A stretch of DNA of 64,000 nt from Fervidibacillus halotolerans (GTDB taxonomy: Bacteria; Bacillota; Bacilli; Bacillales; Caldibacillaceae). Positions 1 through 8,337 of this stretch are shown piece by piece. The position numbers were made by a program, and so were the translations under genes. Where the stretch lies: positions 512,001 to 576,000 of the forward strand of contig NZ_CP106877.1 of the NCBI RefSeq assembly GCF_026547205.1, given 5' to 3'. The notes beneath the pieces are model-generated. The model made no database searches. It saw only the letters and a program-made list of their open reading frames with translations, and was not told the DNA's origin. The stretch's first letter is position 1. Every line of letters starts with the position of its first letter.

Positions 1-701
1 TCTCGGTCATTTTGAAATAAATCTTCCCATTCCGCACGTAAAATTGGAATCAGTTCATTTCCATCCATCGTCACAATGGTGAGGGGAAAAGCTGTTTCAA
101 ATGTAAAAATATGGGTTTGGGGAAGAATTTTTCTCGATAAATAAAAATATTGCTCTTCCCTTGAAAAATGGTCCTTTAACAGTGTTGATACGTGATAAAA
201 ACGACCTAAGTAAAAATCGACGGAAAAATAAAAATCCGATAATACCGCCTCTGTTAAGGATAGAACGTCGTCTGGTAATAAAATTTCTTCCGTTTCCTTT
301 TCAATGATGACCCCACTGTTTTCCCGAAGCCAAACGATCGTCATATGATCTTGAAAGAAGGATTTTAGCGTTTCTTTAAAATTATCCCGATTGGATTTAT
401 CACGGATGGAAAAGTGGATAAACCGAATTCGATTTCCTTCTGTAGATGGAGGGTCTCCCCCTTCCGTTAAAAACTTGTACCATTGTTGTTCGATTGCCGA
501 ATGATTGAGTAAATGATTAGATGGTTCAATTAAAATAAAAAAGGTTTCCAAAAGTTGTTTTTCCCGATGATTTATATCCTCTTTCGGTATGGCGATATAG
601 GATTTTGACAACTCATCAAAAAAACAATAAAACGTTGGATTAGTAATTGGAGTATCTTGGATGATGGCGTTTCGAAAAATCGACTTTATTTTTTCCAACA
701 T
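1..701 (-). CDS. Possible PucR/CdaR-like regulator, 3' end outside window
   Basis: I translated an open minus-strand frame that runs from an ATG at 701 past the window edge without a stop, about 233 codons. The start follows a GGAAGGGA ribosome site by about 8 bases and gives MLEKIKSIFRNAII. The visible part is soluble, with no signal peptide or membrane segment, and includes the stretches WLRENSGVIIEKE and FETAFPLTIVTMDG. It reminds me of the ligand-sensing half of PucR/CdaR-like regulators with a C-terminal helix-turn-helix, but that C-terminus would lie outside the window, so the assignment is tentative. It is divergent from the CstR-like gene at 934. Confidence 0.4.
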   Translation of the reverse strand, partial: MLEKIKSIFRNAIIQDTPITNPTFYCFFDELSKSYIAIPKEDINHREKQLLETFFILIEPSNHLLNHSAIEQQWYKFLTEGGDPPSTEGNRIRFIHFSIRDKSNRDNFKETLKSFFQDHMTIVWLRENSGVIIEKETEEILLPDDVLSLTEAVLSDFYFSVDFYLGRFYHVSTLLKDHFSREEQYFYLSRKILPQTHIFTFETAFPLTIVTMDGNELIPILRAEWEDLFQNDR

Positions 702-873
702 ATAAATAATCCCTTCCATTCTTCCATATTTATAGAAACGAATCTCAAATTTAGTAAAAAGTTTTCGTTTTTCCATTTTCATTCGGGTAAGTGAGATGTC
801 GAAAAAGAAAAAAAGATTATATTGTCATTTTAGAACGGAATGAATCGTTTATTCAAGGAGAAACGGGAAAATA

Positions 874-902
874 TGCACAAGCATTGGAAAATCAGGTATA
901 AT
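874..902 (+). promoter_or_regulatory. Sigma-A-like promoter of the cstR-like gene
   Basis: A TGCACA -35 (4 of 6) at 874-879 lies 17 bases before a perfect TATAAT -10 at 897-902, about 30 bases upstream of the CsoR-family gene. I did not find an obvious CsoR/CstR operator palindrome next to it. Confidence 0.5.
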
Positions 903-933
903 GAATGTAACATAAGGGTGAGAGGTGCGAAAG

Positions 934-1194
934 ATGGAATATTCCCAAGATGTGATCAATCGATTAAAACGAATGGAAGGACAGATTAGAGGCATTATTC
1001 GGATGATGGAAAAAGGAAATGATTGTAAAAATGTCGTAACCCAATTAAGTGCAGTCCGTTCGGCTGTCGATCGAGCAATCGGGCTTGTCGTTGCCAAAAA
1101 TTTGGAAGCTTGTATTCGGGAAGCACAGGAAAAGGGAGCTACGTCCGAAAATGCGATTAAAGAAGCGGTGGATATGATCGTCAAAAGTCGCTAA
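934..1194 (+). CDS. cstR: CstR-like persulfide-sensing repressor (CsoR/FrmR family)
   Basis: Small all-helical DNA-binding repressor of 86 residues. The ATG at 934 is preferred over a GTG at 925 because GAGAGG lies 8 bases before it. The family hallmark helix reads NRLKRMEGQIRGI. Cys31 (NDCKN) and Cys60 (LEAC) are present, but the histidine that copper-binding CsoR proteins carry four residues before the second Cys is Asn56. This two-cysteine, no-histidine pattern is that of CstR, which senses persulfides by forming a Cys-Cys polysulfide link, rather than of a copper sensor. No rhodanese, sulfurtransferase or copper ATPase gene is adjacent, so its targets are not visible here. Confidence 0.8.
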   Translation: MEYSQDVINRLKRMEGQIRGIIRMMEKGNDCKNVVTQLSAVRSAVDRAIGLVVAKNLEACIREAQEKGATSENAIKEAVDMIVKSR

Positions 1195-1242
1195 ACATTA
1201 CACTAGGGGCTTTCGTTGTTAAAATATAATAAATTTTAAGAA

Positions 1243-1262
1243 GCCGGCAACCTTTTGCCGGC
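1243..1262. terminator. Probable bidirectional terminator
   Basis: A perfect 8-bp stem (GCCGGCAA / TTGCCGGC) with a CCTT loop lies between the convergent cstR-like and YheC/D-like genes, with T/A-rich flanks. U-tracts are poor, so efficiency is uncertain. Confidence 0.5.
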
Positions 1263-1329
1263 ATGCTTAAGCCTTTCCATATTTATGCTTAAACTTTCCC
1301 CACCACCATCCTTTATTCTTTCCATATAG

Positions 1330-2727
1330 TTAAGGTGAATTCGCTGTGAAAGAAGCATGTTGAATGGCCTTTTCAAAAAATTTTTCCGGAACTAAAAAAA
1401 ATTGTTCAGTCAAATATACCGAGTAGGACAAAAGAAATTTACGAATCATTTGTTCATTTTTACTCAAATCAGGGTGACTGAAAATCGATCGCCCAGGTTT
1501 TGAATTGGCTTCGAACATCCACACGTTACCTTCTTCATCGATCCCAAGATCAAAGCCGATTTCACCTAAACGTTCATGGTACCTTTTATCTAATTCTTTA
1601 CTCAATATTAAAGCAGCGTTTATAAGAGAAAATACATTCCGGTTTTTCTCCCTTTGATCGGGAAATAGTTCATCCACGGTTTTTACGGATCCACCGGATA
1701 ATCGATGGGTAGTTGCCCCCAATGGATTTGCGACTTTAACGGCTATAGCTGTAACATACCATTTTCCGTCCTTTCCTTTATTTGTATGGACACGAAAATC
1801 CGCCGGACATCCGTTTATTTTTAAAAGGGGAATTCCCCGTTGAATAACGTACTCTCCCTTATCCTTTTTTTCCAATAAGTGTAAAAGCCTTTTGATGGAA
1901 GAAAATTTTACGATACGGTTGTTCCCTTTTTTATCTCTAAAACTGCATAATAAATCTTTTCCTTCCTTTTCAATTCGATAAACCCCATTTCCTAAACTAC
2001 CTTCATTTGGCTTCATATATACGCATTGGAACTCATCGAGCATCATTTTTACATCCTTTTCCTTTTGAAAAGGAATTGTTTTTGGTATATAGGTTTTTGT
2101 TTTCGTATTTTGAGTGAGTTTTTTATAGATCTCTATTTTGTTGAAAAATCCCGGGTTAAATGATGGGATAACATATTCCTGCGTTAGCTTCCCCTTTGCT
2201 TCCTTTATTTTTTTAAGTTTTTCTACTTCCCGATTCGGTAGGCGGTCGTAAATGATATTTGGTAAAGGAACACTCATTTCCATCCATCGATTTTGATAGA
2301 AATAATATCCCCTCACTAACCCCTTATCCCAATCGATATGTTGTAAACCGAAAAGGATCGGTAAAACACCGACACGATGACCAACGGAAAAAAATTTTGC
2401 AAATTGATAACTTCGATTCCCAAGGGGGAGTTTAGACCCCCTCGTAAATCCTGCTGTAAAAATGCCGACGATCGGCCCGAGGAAAAAGGTTTGATGATGG
2501 CAAAAAAGATGCAATCTAAGTGGAATATTTGGAATGTGTAAAAAATCCTTTAATGCGGTGCTAATCGATATCGTTTTTTTCTTTCGTTCATGGGGAAGGA
2601 CCTTTGCACTTGTAACGAGAGAACCGAAGGCGACTTGTTCGATGGGCTGGTCAAAATCATTGTCTTTCGGAAAATATAGTATTGGCCGGGAATCCGTAAA
2701 AAATTCAACGGAATAACATTTTGTCAT
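1330..2727 (-). CDS. YheC/YheD family endospore coat-associated ATP-grasp protein
   Basis: 465 residues with a strong AGGAGGGGGA ribosome site before ATG 2727. The C-terminal half is ATP-grasp-like: KPNEGSLGNGVYRI, QRGIPLL followed by DFRVHTNK, and the metal/nucleotide-binding end EIGFDLGIDEEGNVWMFEAN. This is the YheC/YheD family of spore coat-associated proteins; its substrate is not known to me. B. subtilis has two paralogues next to yheB, whereas only one is here. Its length is nearer YheD, but its position next to yheB is that of yheC, so I give no symbol. Confidence 0.85.
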   Translation of the reverse strand: MTKCYSVEFFTDSRPILYFPKDNDFDQPIEQVAFGSLVTSAKVLPHERKKKTISISTALKDFLHIPNIPLRLHLFCHHQTFFLGPIVGIFTAGFTRGSKLPLGNRSYQFAKFFSVGHRVGVLPILFGLQHIDWDKGLVRGYYFYQNRWMEMSVPLPNIIYDRLPNREVEKLKKIKEAKGKLTQEYVIPSFNPGFFNKIEIYKKLTQNTKTKTYIPKTIPFQKEKDVKMMLDEFQCVYMKPNEGSLGNGVYRIEKEGKDLLCSFRDKKGNNRIVKFSSIKRLLHLLEKKDKGEYVIQRGIPLLKINGCPADFRVHTNKGKDGKWYVTAIAVKVANPLGATTHRLSGGSVKTVDELFPDQREKNRNVFSLINAALILSKELDKRYHERLGEIGFDLGIDEEGNVWMFEANSKPGRSIFSHPDLSKNEQMIRKFLLSYSVYLTEQFFLVPEKFFEKAIQHASFTANSP

Positions 2728-3312
2728 TGTTCCCCCTCCTATTTATATGTAATACTAGGCGTGCATGTTGAATAGGTGCTTCATAAAGAGTTTTGGGTTT
2801 CGTGGAGAAATACATTTTTTCCTGGTTTTTCCATTACTTCTAAAAGCTATACAACACCATTGCCATCAAAAGCACGCTCAAAAAAATATTAAAAAAAGGA
2901 AACGTCTCTTCAACCTATTTGATTTTTCCCTTCGAATATTGACAGTTGGAACTGGTCTTTTTCTTCTTCGCGGCTACAAGGGAAAAGGGATAAACATCTG
3001 ATCTCTTTTTAAAGCTAAATTAGCCATATCGGAATGGAAGGTGCGATTCCTTTGTTCATCCAAAGTGCTAATTCCGATTGAATGCATTCATTATCCGCCA
3101 TTGATTTAAAAGGTTTAGGAAAAAGGGGTGTGGTTTCAAAACATTTTCTTTGTATTGCCCCGTTCGTATACAAACGATATAATGATTCAATATAGAGGTT
3201 AGATGAAAGAACGTTTATTTTTGGGCGGATGCCATATAGCACATCATATGAAACTGAATGAAAGAATGTGCGTAAATTAATTGGATGAATTTTAGCAGAA
3301 AGGTCGAAAACG
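2728..3312. other. Intergenic, divergent YheC/D-like and yheB
   Basis: 585 bases without a convincing gene. A 78-codon frame at 2765-3001 has no ribosome site and looks random. The only clear signal is the promoter at 3155-3183. The first 30 bases hold the YheC/D-like ribosome site. Confidence 0.6.
3155..3183 (+). promoter_or_regulatory. Sigma-A-type promoter of yheB
   Basis: TTGCCC at 3155-3160, a 17-base spacer and TATAAT at 3178-3183. It would give a leader of roughly 120 bases before yheB. Confidence 0.55.
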
Positions 3313-4449
3313 ATGTATTCAATATTGATGATTCTTTCCATGGCAATAATTGGAGCAGTCATTGGTGGGATGACCAACTCCCTTGCTATAAAAATGCTAT
3401 TTAGGCCATACAAGCCGGTCTATATTGGTAAATGGCGGCTTCCCTTTACCCCTGGACTTATTCCGAAAAGACGAAAAGAATTGGCGAAACAATTAGGATA
3501 TCTTGTCGTAAATCATTTAGTTACTCCAGAAACGGTTCAAAAAAAATTAGCAGAAGGACCTTTTCTTAATGAAATCAAATTATTTGTAGGGAAAAGCATT
3601 CGTAAATTTTTAAATTCTAATCGTTCCCTTGTCAATTGGTTTCAACAAATTCACCTAGAAATCGATCAATCGCAAATTCAGCAAAAAATCCATAGGTTTA
3701 TGGACGAACAATTGGAAAAGTGGCTGAACAAAAACCGCAATAAAACGATCAACGGATTTATTCCCCTATCCATTTGGTCAAAAGTAGATGAAAATATCGA
3801 ACGATTGTCAAAGATGATTATGGATAAATTGATCGATTTCGTCACAAGTGATCGAGGGAGAGTGTTAATTCAACATACTTTAAACAAATATTTAGAACGA
3901 ATTAAGTTCGGACCAATGCTCCAACTTTTTCTCAATGAGGAGCAATTAGTCGCAAAGATTCAAATGGAAATTGTAAGTCTTTTACAGTCCGATTCAAACC
4001 GGAAACAATTGGCAGAATTTATTCGAGAAGAGGTTGATCGGGTAAAAGCTCGCCCCCTTTCTGAACTACTGGAAAAAATAGGTGAAAAGGACATTAAAGA
4101 GGCAATTACTAAGGAATTGCATCAGGCGGTAGACATTACAGCTTTCCTTCATCAACCGTTATCGAATTATTTGGATTCATCGGAAAAGGAGCAATTGGAA
4201 ATAAAAGTGTCCGAAACGATCGTTCAATTCGGTATGGAACAATTATCAAAACATATTCATCAAATTATGGATACGTTACAAATTGTTGGGATGGTTGAAA
4301 GGCAAGTGGATTCCTTTTCAACAAAAAGATTAGAGGAGCTTGTTTTAACGATTAGTGGTCGAGAATTGAAAATGATTACGTATTTAGGTGCCTATTTAGG
4401 AGGGATGATCGGTCTGATCCAAGGCATCATCGTTCAGTTTTTCAATTGA
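3313..4449 (+). CDS. yheB: YheB, DUF445 family membrane protein
   Basis: 378 residues, close to the B. subtilis YheB length. The first ~23 residues form a membrane segment (ILMILSMAIIGAVIGGM) followed by the DUF445 signature NSLAIKMLFRP and FTPGLIPKRR. A long helical middle follows, and a second membrane helix closes the protein (LGAYLGGMIGLIQGIIVQFF). It is therefore probably anchored at both ends with a helical domain between. The function is unknown; the family is widespread in Bacillus next to yheA. The ribosome site AGAAAGG sits upstream of ATG 3313. Confidence 0.9.
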   Translation: MYSILMILSMAIIGAVIGGMTNSLAIKMLFRPYKPVYIGKWRLPFTPGLIPKRRKELAKQLGYLVVNHLVTPETVQKKLAEGPFLNEIKLFVGKSIRKFLNSNRSLVNWFQQIHLEIDQSQIQQKIHRFMDEQLEKWLNKNRNKTINGFIPLSIWSKVDENIERLSKMIMDKLIDFVTSDRGRVLIQHTLNKYLERIKFGPMLQLFLNEEQLVAKIQMEIVSLLQSDSNRKQLAEFIREEVDRVKARPLSELLEKIGEKDIKEAITKELHQAVDITAFLHQPLSNYLDSSEKEQLEIKVSETIVQFGMEQLSKHIHQIMDTLQIVGMVERQVDSFSTKRLEELVLTISGRELKMITYLGAYLGGMIGLIQGIIVQFFN

Positions 4450-4551
4450 TTCGTTCAACGAACTTAGGTCCCTTCCCCCGAAAGAAAAATTTCCGCACTT
4501 CCTCGCTTTTTGCCTCATAATTTGATATAGTGAAGTGAAAACAAAAATATG

Positions 4552-4583
4552 GAAAACCAAAAGAGAAATTTGGTTTTCTTTTT
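4552..4583 (+). terminator. Hairpin with T-run between yheB and yheA
   Basis: A perfect 10-bp stem GAAAACCAAA / TTTGGTTTTC with a 7-base loop, followed directly by TTTTTC. It ends just before the yheA ribosome site GGAGGG, so it could terminate yheB or act as an attenuator for yheA. Confidence 0.6.
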
Positions 4584-4597
4584 CATGGAGGGATTTT

Positions 4598-4951
4598 ATG
4601 TCTGTAGAAGTATACAATATCGCTGAAAATCTAGAAAAGACGATTCGAGAAAGTGATGAATTTACTCAGTTGAAAACCCAATACGACAAAGTTTTTTCCG
4701 ATGAACCAACAAAGCGGATGTTTGAAAACTTCCGAAATATTCAACTTAGTCTTCAGGAAAAACAAATGATGGGTCAACCGATCTCAGAAGAAGAAGTTCA
4801 AAAAGCTCAGCAGATCGCCGCTCTCATTCAGCAGAACGATTTGATTGCCCAATTGTTGGAAGCGGAGCAAAGAATGAGTACGTTAATTGCTGAAGTAAAC
4901 AAAATTGTTATGAAACCATTGGAAGAATTGTATAACGATCAAATGAAATAG
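4598..4951 (+). CDS. yheA: YheA, YlbF/YmcA-family protein
   Basis: 117 residues, the same length as B. subtilis YheA. The ATG at 4598 is chosen because GGAGGG precedes it by 6 bases; the longer frame from 4535 runs through the upstream hairpin. The protein is almost wholly helical and charged (VYNIAENLEKTIRESDEF, then EAEQRMSTLIAEVNKIV), typical of the DUF964/YlbF-YmcA family. YlbF and YmcA help control RNA decay and development in B. subtilis, but YheA itself has no firm role. It is followed by a strong terminator. Confidence 0.9.
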   Translation: MSVEVYNIAENLEKTIRESDEFTQLKTQYDKVFSDEPTKRMFENFRNIQLSLQEKQMMGQPISEEEVQKAQQIAALIQQNDLIAQLLEAEQRMSTLIAEVNKIVMKPLEELYNDQMK

Positions 4952-4969
4952 GCGCATGTTTGTTTAAAG

Positions 4970-5006
4970 AAAATCACCTTATGAAGTATGTAGGGTGATT
5001 TTTTAT
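4970..5006 (+). terminator. Rho-independent terminator after yheA
   Basis: Stem AAAATCACC / GGTGATTTT around a 15-base loop, then a T-rich tail. Confidence 0.8.
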
Positions 5007-5099
5007 TTTCTCCCTTCCTTCTATGATCCGTGTTCTATAACTTTTTTTTTCAACATAGTCATGTATTGATAGGCATCTAGTGGCAGAGGGGGAAGGAAA

Positions 5100-5966
5100 A
5101 TGATTTACCGCTTGCTTGCGATGAATATTGACGGAACGGTTTTGCAATCAAATGGGAAGATCGATAAATCGGTGAAGGCAGCCATTGACTATGTGCAAGA
5201 AAAAGGTGTGACAGTAACGCTGATGACGGGTCGTAATTTTTCTTTTGCTAAGCGGGTTGCAAAAGCGTTGAATATCCGATCTTTGATTATTTCCCATCAC
5301 GGGGCGTTTATCGCTTCATCGATCGATCAGGCGATTTTTGTCAAGCGTATCGGTGAAGAGACTTTATTCGACATCGTTCAATTTTTAGAGTCCTTTCCTT
5401 GTGAAATTCGTCTTATTCACGAATCCTTTTCCATCGGAAACAAGCCGGTAAAGGGTCGTCGTTTGATGGCAAGGGCGGTCATCGATTCGAATAGTTTTTC
5501 CGTATATCAATACCGATTTGTGGAACGTCTTAGTCGAACAATTCAAGAAGAACATATTCTTCCGACCCATTTAGTGACTATATTTGAAGAAAAGTACCAT
5601 GCGGAGGAAGTGAAAGCGGCGATTCGAGGGATGTTTGATGACGTGGAAGTGAAAACCTATGGTAAAAAAATGATCATTTTGCCAAAAAATATTTCAAAAT
5701 TATCCGGGTTACTCTATGTTGCTGATTATTGGAACATATCTTTAAAGGAAACGGTTGCCATCGGAAGTGGAATGGATGATTTAGACGTTCTTATCGCGTC
5801 CGGATTAGGTGTTGCCATGGGAAATGCCCCTGATGAATTAAGGGGGAGGGCCGATTGGGTGACGCGTACGAACGACAGTCATGGGATTTATTATATGGTG
5901 AAAGAACTGTTTCGAAAACAACAACCATTACCTTTTTTGGAAAAAATACAAGGCGTAAAAAAATAA
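5100..5966 (+). CDS. yhaX: YhaX, HAD-superfamily Cof-type protein with altered active site
   Basis: 288 residues, with GGGGGAAGG just before ATG 5100. The fold is that of Cof/HAD sugar-phosphate phosphatases with an inserted cap: motif I near residue 9, motif II LMTGRN, motif III lysine in KKMIILPKN, motif IV near residue 223. Motif I reads MNIDGT, so the nucleophilic Asp of DxDGT is Asn9 in the sequence. Motif IV reads AIGSGMDDLDVL where active enzymes have GDGxND. Two catalytic acids are thus changed and the protein may not be a normal phosphatase. In B. subtilis yhaX is expressed in sporulation. Confidence 0.85.
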   Translation: MIYRLLAMNIDGTVLQSNGKIDKSVKAAIDYVQEKGVTVTLMTGRNFSFAKRVAKALNIRSLIISHHGAFIASSIDQAIFVKRIGEETLFDIVQFLESFPCEIRLIHESFSIGNKPVKGRRLMARAVIDSNSFSVYQYRFVERLSRTIQEEHILPTHLVTIFEEKYHAEEVKAAIRGMFDDVEVKTYGKKMIILPKNISKLSGLLYVADYWNISLKETVAIGSGMDDLDVLIASGLGVAMGNAPDELRGRADWVTRTNDSHGIYYMVKELFRKQQPLPFLEKIQGVKK

Positions 5967-6166
5967 TGCATGCCTTGATTATGTTCTTTCTTTTGCACAA
6001 TTGAACAGGTAAAAACCATGTTAAAGTTCTTATTTTTTTTTGCTTTTTACAAAAAGAACGTTTAAAATAAGATTTGAAATAACTATTATTTACAAGTAAT
6101 TCGCTTCTTTTCCCGTTGAACGGATTCGTTTATAAGAGGCATGATACATAAAGTCAAGTATACCTT

Positions 6167-6184
6167 AAGTGAAAGGGTTTACAT
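6167..6184. promoter_or_regulatory. Possible Rex-like operator upstream of yjlC-ndh
   Basis: AAGTGAA-AGGG-TTTACAT matches 10 of 14 positions of the Rex half-sites TTGTGAA/TTCACAA with the right 4-base gap. It lies 25 bases upstream of the promoter -35. The yjlC-ndh operon is Rex-controlled in B. subtilis; the match here is imperfect. Confidence 0.35.
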
Positions 6185-6208
6185 GATTCGGCATTTTTGG
6201 GAAAGGAA

Positions 6209-6237
6209 TTGACTTACTTTTTATATGAAAATATTTA
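6209..6237 (+). promoter_or_regulatory. Promoter of yjlC-ndh
   Basis: TTGACT at 6209-6214, a 17-base spacer and TATTTA at 6232-6237, some 25 bases before the yjlC start. Confidence 0.6.
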
Positions 6238-6261
6238 AGAAAAGTGAAGGGAGATTTGGAC

Positions 6262-6687
6262 ATGTCGAACGTATTGGAAGATCAAGTAAAGGCTAAAGAA
6301 AAATCGGTAGACGAGCGTGAGCTGTTAGATTTACTCTTGAAACCAGAAGTACAGCAGTCATTGACCGCCTTGGTGGAACAGCTTCCAAAATTAAATGAAC
6401 TCGTTCAAGTGTTAACAAAATATCAGGATATTGTCCAATCACTTGCTTCCGATGAAATTTTGAAAAGGGAAATGTTCGAGGCGATGCGGGATACGATCAC
6501 ACCTGCTAAGCAGTCGATTCAACAGGTTGCTCAAAACGTCATCGAAGCGAAGGAAGCGGCTGAAAAAAGTGAGGAAGTAATCGGCTTATTCGGATTGTTG
6601 AAAATGATTAAAGACCCGCAAGCACAAAAACTGTTTCGCTTTATCAATGCCTATCTAAAAATCGTATCTGAAAAAGAAGAAAAATAA
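6262..6687 (+). CDS. yjlC: YjlC, DUF1641 protein
   Basis: 141 residues. The ATG at 6262 is chosen because GAAGGGAGA precedes it; a GTG at 6244 would overlap that ribosome site. The protein is helical with the DUF1641 pattern: LLLKPEVQQSLTALVEQLPKL near the start and GLLKMIKDPQAQKLFRFI near the end. B. subtilis YjlC has the same size and also precedes ndh in an operon. DUF1641 proteins often accompany oxidoreductases, but their biochemical role is unknown. It is 29 bases from ndh, so the two are co-transcribed. Confidence 0.85.
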   Translation: MSNVLEDQVKAKEKSVDERELLDLLLKPEVQQSLTALVEQLPKLNELVQVLTKYQDIVQSLASDEILKREMFEAMRDTITPAKQSIQQVAQNVIEAKEAAEKSEEVIGLFGLLKMIKDPQAQKLFRFINAYLKIVSEKEEK

Positions 6688-6716
6688 TAGATACTGAAAA
6701 GAACGGGGGAATCGAA

Positions 6717-7895
6717 ATGTCAAAGCAAATCGTCATCTTAGGAGCCGGTTATGGTGGGGTTTTATCAGCCCTATCTGTTCGTAAATACATGGATCGTTCA
6801 AAGGCGAAAGTTACGGTTGTTAACAAATATCCGACCCATCAAATTATTACTGAGCTTCACAGACTGGCGGCGGGAAATGTTTCCGAAAATCGAATTGCTC
6901 TACCATTGGAAAAAATATTTAAAGGAAAGGATATCGATTTAAATATAAATGAGGTTGAATCCTTTTCCGTCGATAAAAAACAAATTAAATTATCCGATGG
7001 GTCTACTTTATCGTATGATGTTCTTGTCGTTGCTTTAGGAAGTGTCACCGCATTTTTTGGCATCCCAGGACTAGAAGAAAACAGTATGGTTTTAAAATCG
7101 GTAGACGATGCGAAACGGATTTATCGTCATATTGAAGAAAGAATTCGCGAATACGCTAAGTCTAAAAATGAAGCAGATGCGACGATTTTAATCGGAGGCG
7201 GTGGACTAACGGGTGTTGAACTCGTTGGCGAAATTGCCGATTTGCTTCCAGAATTAACGAAAAAATACGGAGTGGACCGTAACGAAATTAAATTAAAACT
7301 CGTCGAAGGTTTGCCGAAAATATTACCAGTATTACCCGATCATTTAATTGAACGGGCGACGAAAAGCTTAGAAGAACGGGGAGTAGAATTTTTAACCGGC
7401 TTGTTTGTAACTAAGGTTGATGGCAATGTCGTTGAATTGAAGGATGGAACGGAAATTGTCACGAACACTTTCGTTTGGACCGGTGGTGTACAAGGAAACC
7501 CACTCGTTGGCCAGTCCGGTTTAGAAGTGAATCGCGGTAGGGCAACGGTGAATGAATATCTCCAATCCACTTCTCATCCAGATGTTTTTGTGGTTGGTGA
7601 TAGTGCGGTTGTATTTGGACCGGATGATCGTCCATATCCGCCGACTGCACAACTCGCTTGGCAAATGGGTGATTGTGTCGGTTATAATATTTTCGCTTAT
7701 TTGGAAGGAAAAACAATGGAAACATTTAAACCGGTTAATCTCGGTACATTGGCGAGTCTCGGAAGGAAAGATGCAGTCGCATCCGTCGGTAGCAATGGAA
7801 CGCCATTGACGGGAATGCCTGCTTCAATTATGAAAGAAGCAAGCAATGTGCGCTATTTGTCCAAGATTAAAGGTTTGTTTACGTACGCATATTAA
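6717..7895 (+). CDS. ndh: Type II NADH dehydrogenase
   Basis: 392 residues. It passes electrons from NADH to menaquinone without pumping protons, at the inner face of the membrane. The FAD-binding Rossmann motif GAGYGGV is at residues 8-14, the second nucleotide-binding motif GGGGLTGVELVGEIADLL begins near 159, and FVVGDSA near 293 is the second FAD contact of the family. The C-terminus is short and amphipathic. ATG 6717 follows GGGGG by 7 bases. Length and the preceding yjlC match the B. subtilis yjlC-ndh (yjlD) operon. Confidence 0.9.
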   Translation: MSKQIVILGAGYGGVLSALSVRKYMDRSKAKVTVVNKYPTHQIITELHRLAAGNVSENRIALPLEKIFKGKDIDLNINEVESFSVDKKQIKLSDGSTLSYDVLVVALGSVTAFFGIPGLEENSMVLKSVDDAKRIYRHIEERIREYAKSKNEADATILIGGGGLTGVELVGEIADLLPELTKKYGVDRNEIKLKLVEGLPKILPVLPDHLIERATKSLEERGVEFLTGLFVTKVDGNVVELKDGTEIVTNTFVWTGGVQGNPLVGQSGLEVNRGRATVNEYLQSTSHPDVFVVGDSAVVFGPDDRPYPPTAQLAWQMGDCVGYNIFAYLEGKTMETFKPVNLGTLASLGRKDAVASVGSNGTPLTGMPASIMKEASNVRYLSKIKGLFTYAY

Positions 7896-7904
7896 AAAAG
7901 TAAG

Positions 7905-7938
7905 AAAGGGGCTGTTCAATCGGACAGTCCCCTTTTTC
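7905..7938 (+). terminator. Terminator after ndh
   Basis: AAAGGGGCTGT pairs with ACAGTCCCCTTT with a single bulged T, followed by a run of T. Confidence 0.8.
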
Positions 7939-7967
7939 TAAATGTCAATTCTTGTGTGAGCAAAAGT

Positions 7968-8153
7968 TTATACATGGAATAAAAGTAATTGACCCTCTGG
8001 AGAGACGAGACGGTGGGTATGGTTAGAAAGATTTTTTTCTTCCAGTATCCTTTCTCCTATTTTTTTTGCTTCATCCGCATTTTTTGCTTCAATCGCTTCA
8101 TCTAAAATTTTTTCTCCATTCTTTTCAAAGGCGGTTAAATAATAAATTTGCAT
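7968..8153 (-). CDS. yhzD: YhzD-like small protein
   Basis: 61 residues, with GGGGGA 8 bases before ATG 8153. The sequence begins MQIYYLTAFEKNGEKIL and ends SPEGQLLLFHV, which I recognise as the YhzD family of short soluble Bacillus proteins. No function is known. It is divergent from yhaQ, close to where the gene sits in B. subtilis. Confidence 0.7.
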   Translation of the reverse strand: MQIYYLTAFEKNGEKILDEAIEAKNADEAKKIGERILEEKNLSNHTHRLVSPEGQLLLFHV

Positions 8154-8337
8154 ACATAGATCCCCCTGTTTTATTAAATCATGTTCAACAATTTTTTTGC
8201 TATTTTAGAAAAGGATCATTCAAGATTGACCCTGTAAATAATGATTCGCCGATAAGAGCATATTTCCTGCTATTTTAAAAAAATTGAAACTTTCTTTCCA
8301 GCGAATCGTAATATTTTTATGTAAAGGAGGAGAGGTT

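Noticed and set aside
2765-3001. 78-codon plus-strand frame MLNRCFIKSFGFRG
   Set aside because: No ribosome site, random-looking composition, and the frame runs toward the yheB promoter region.
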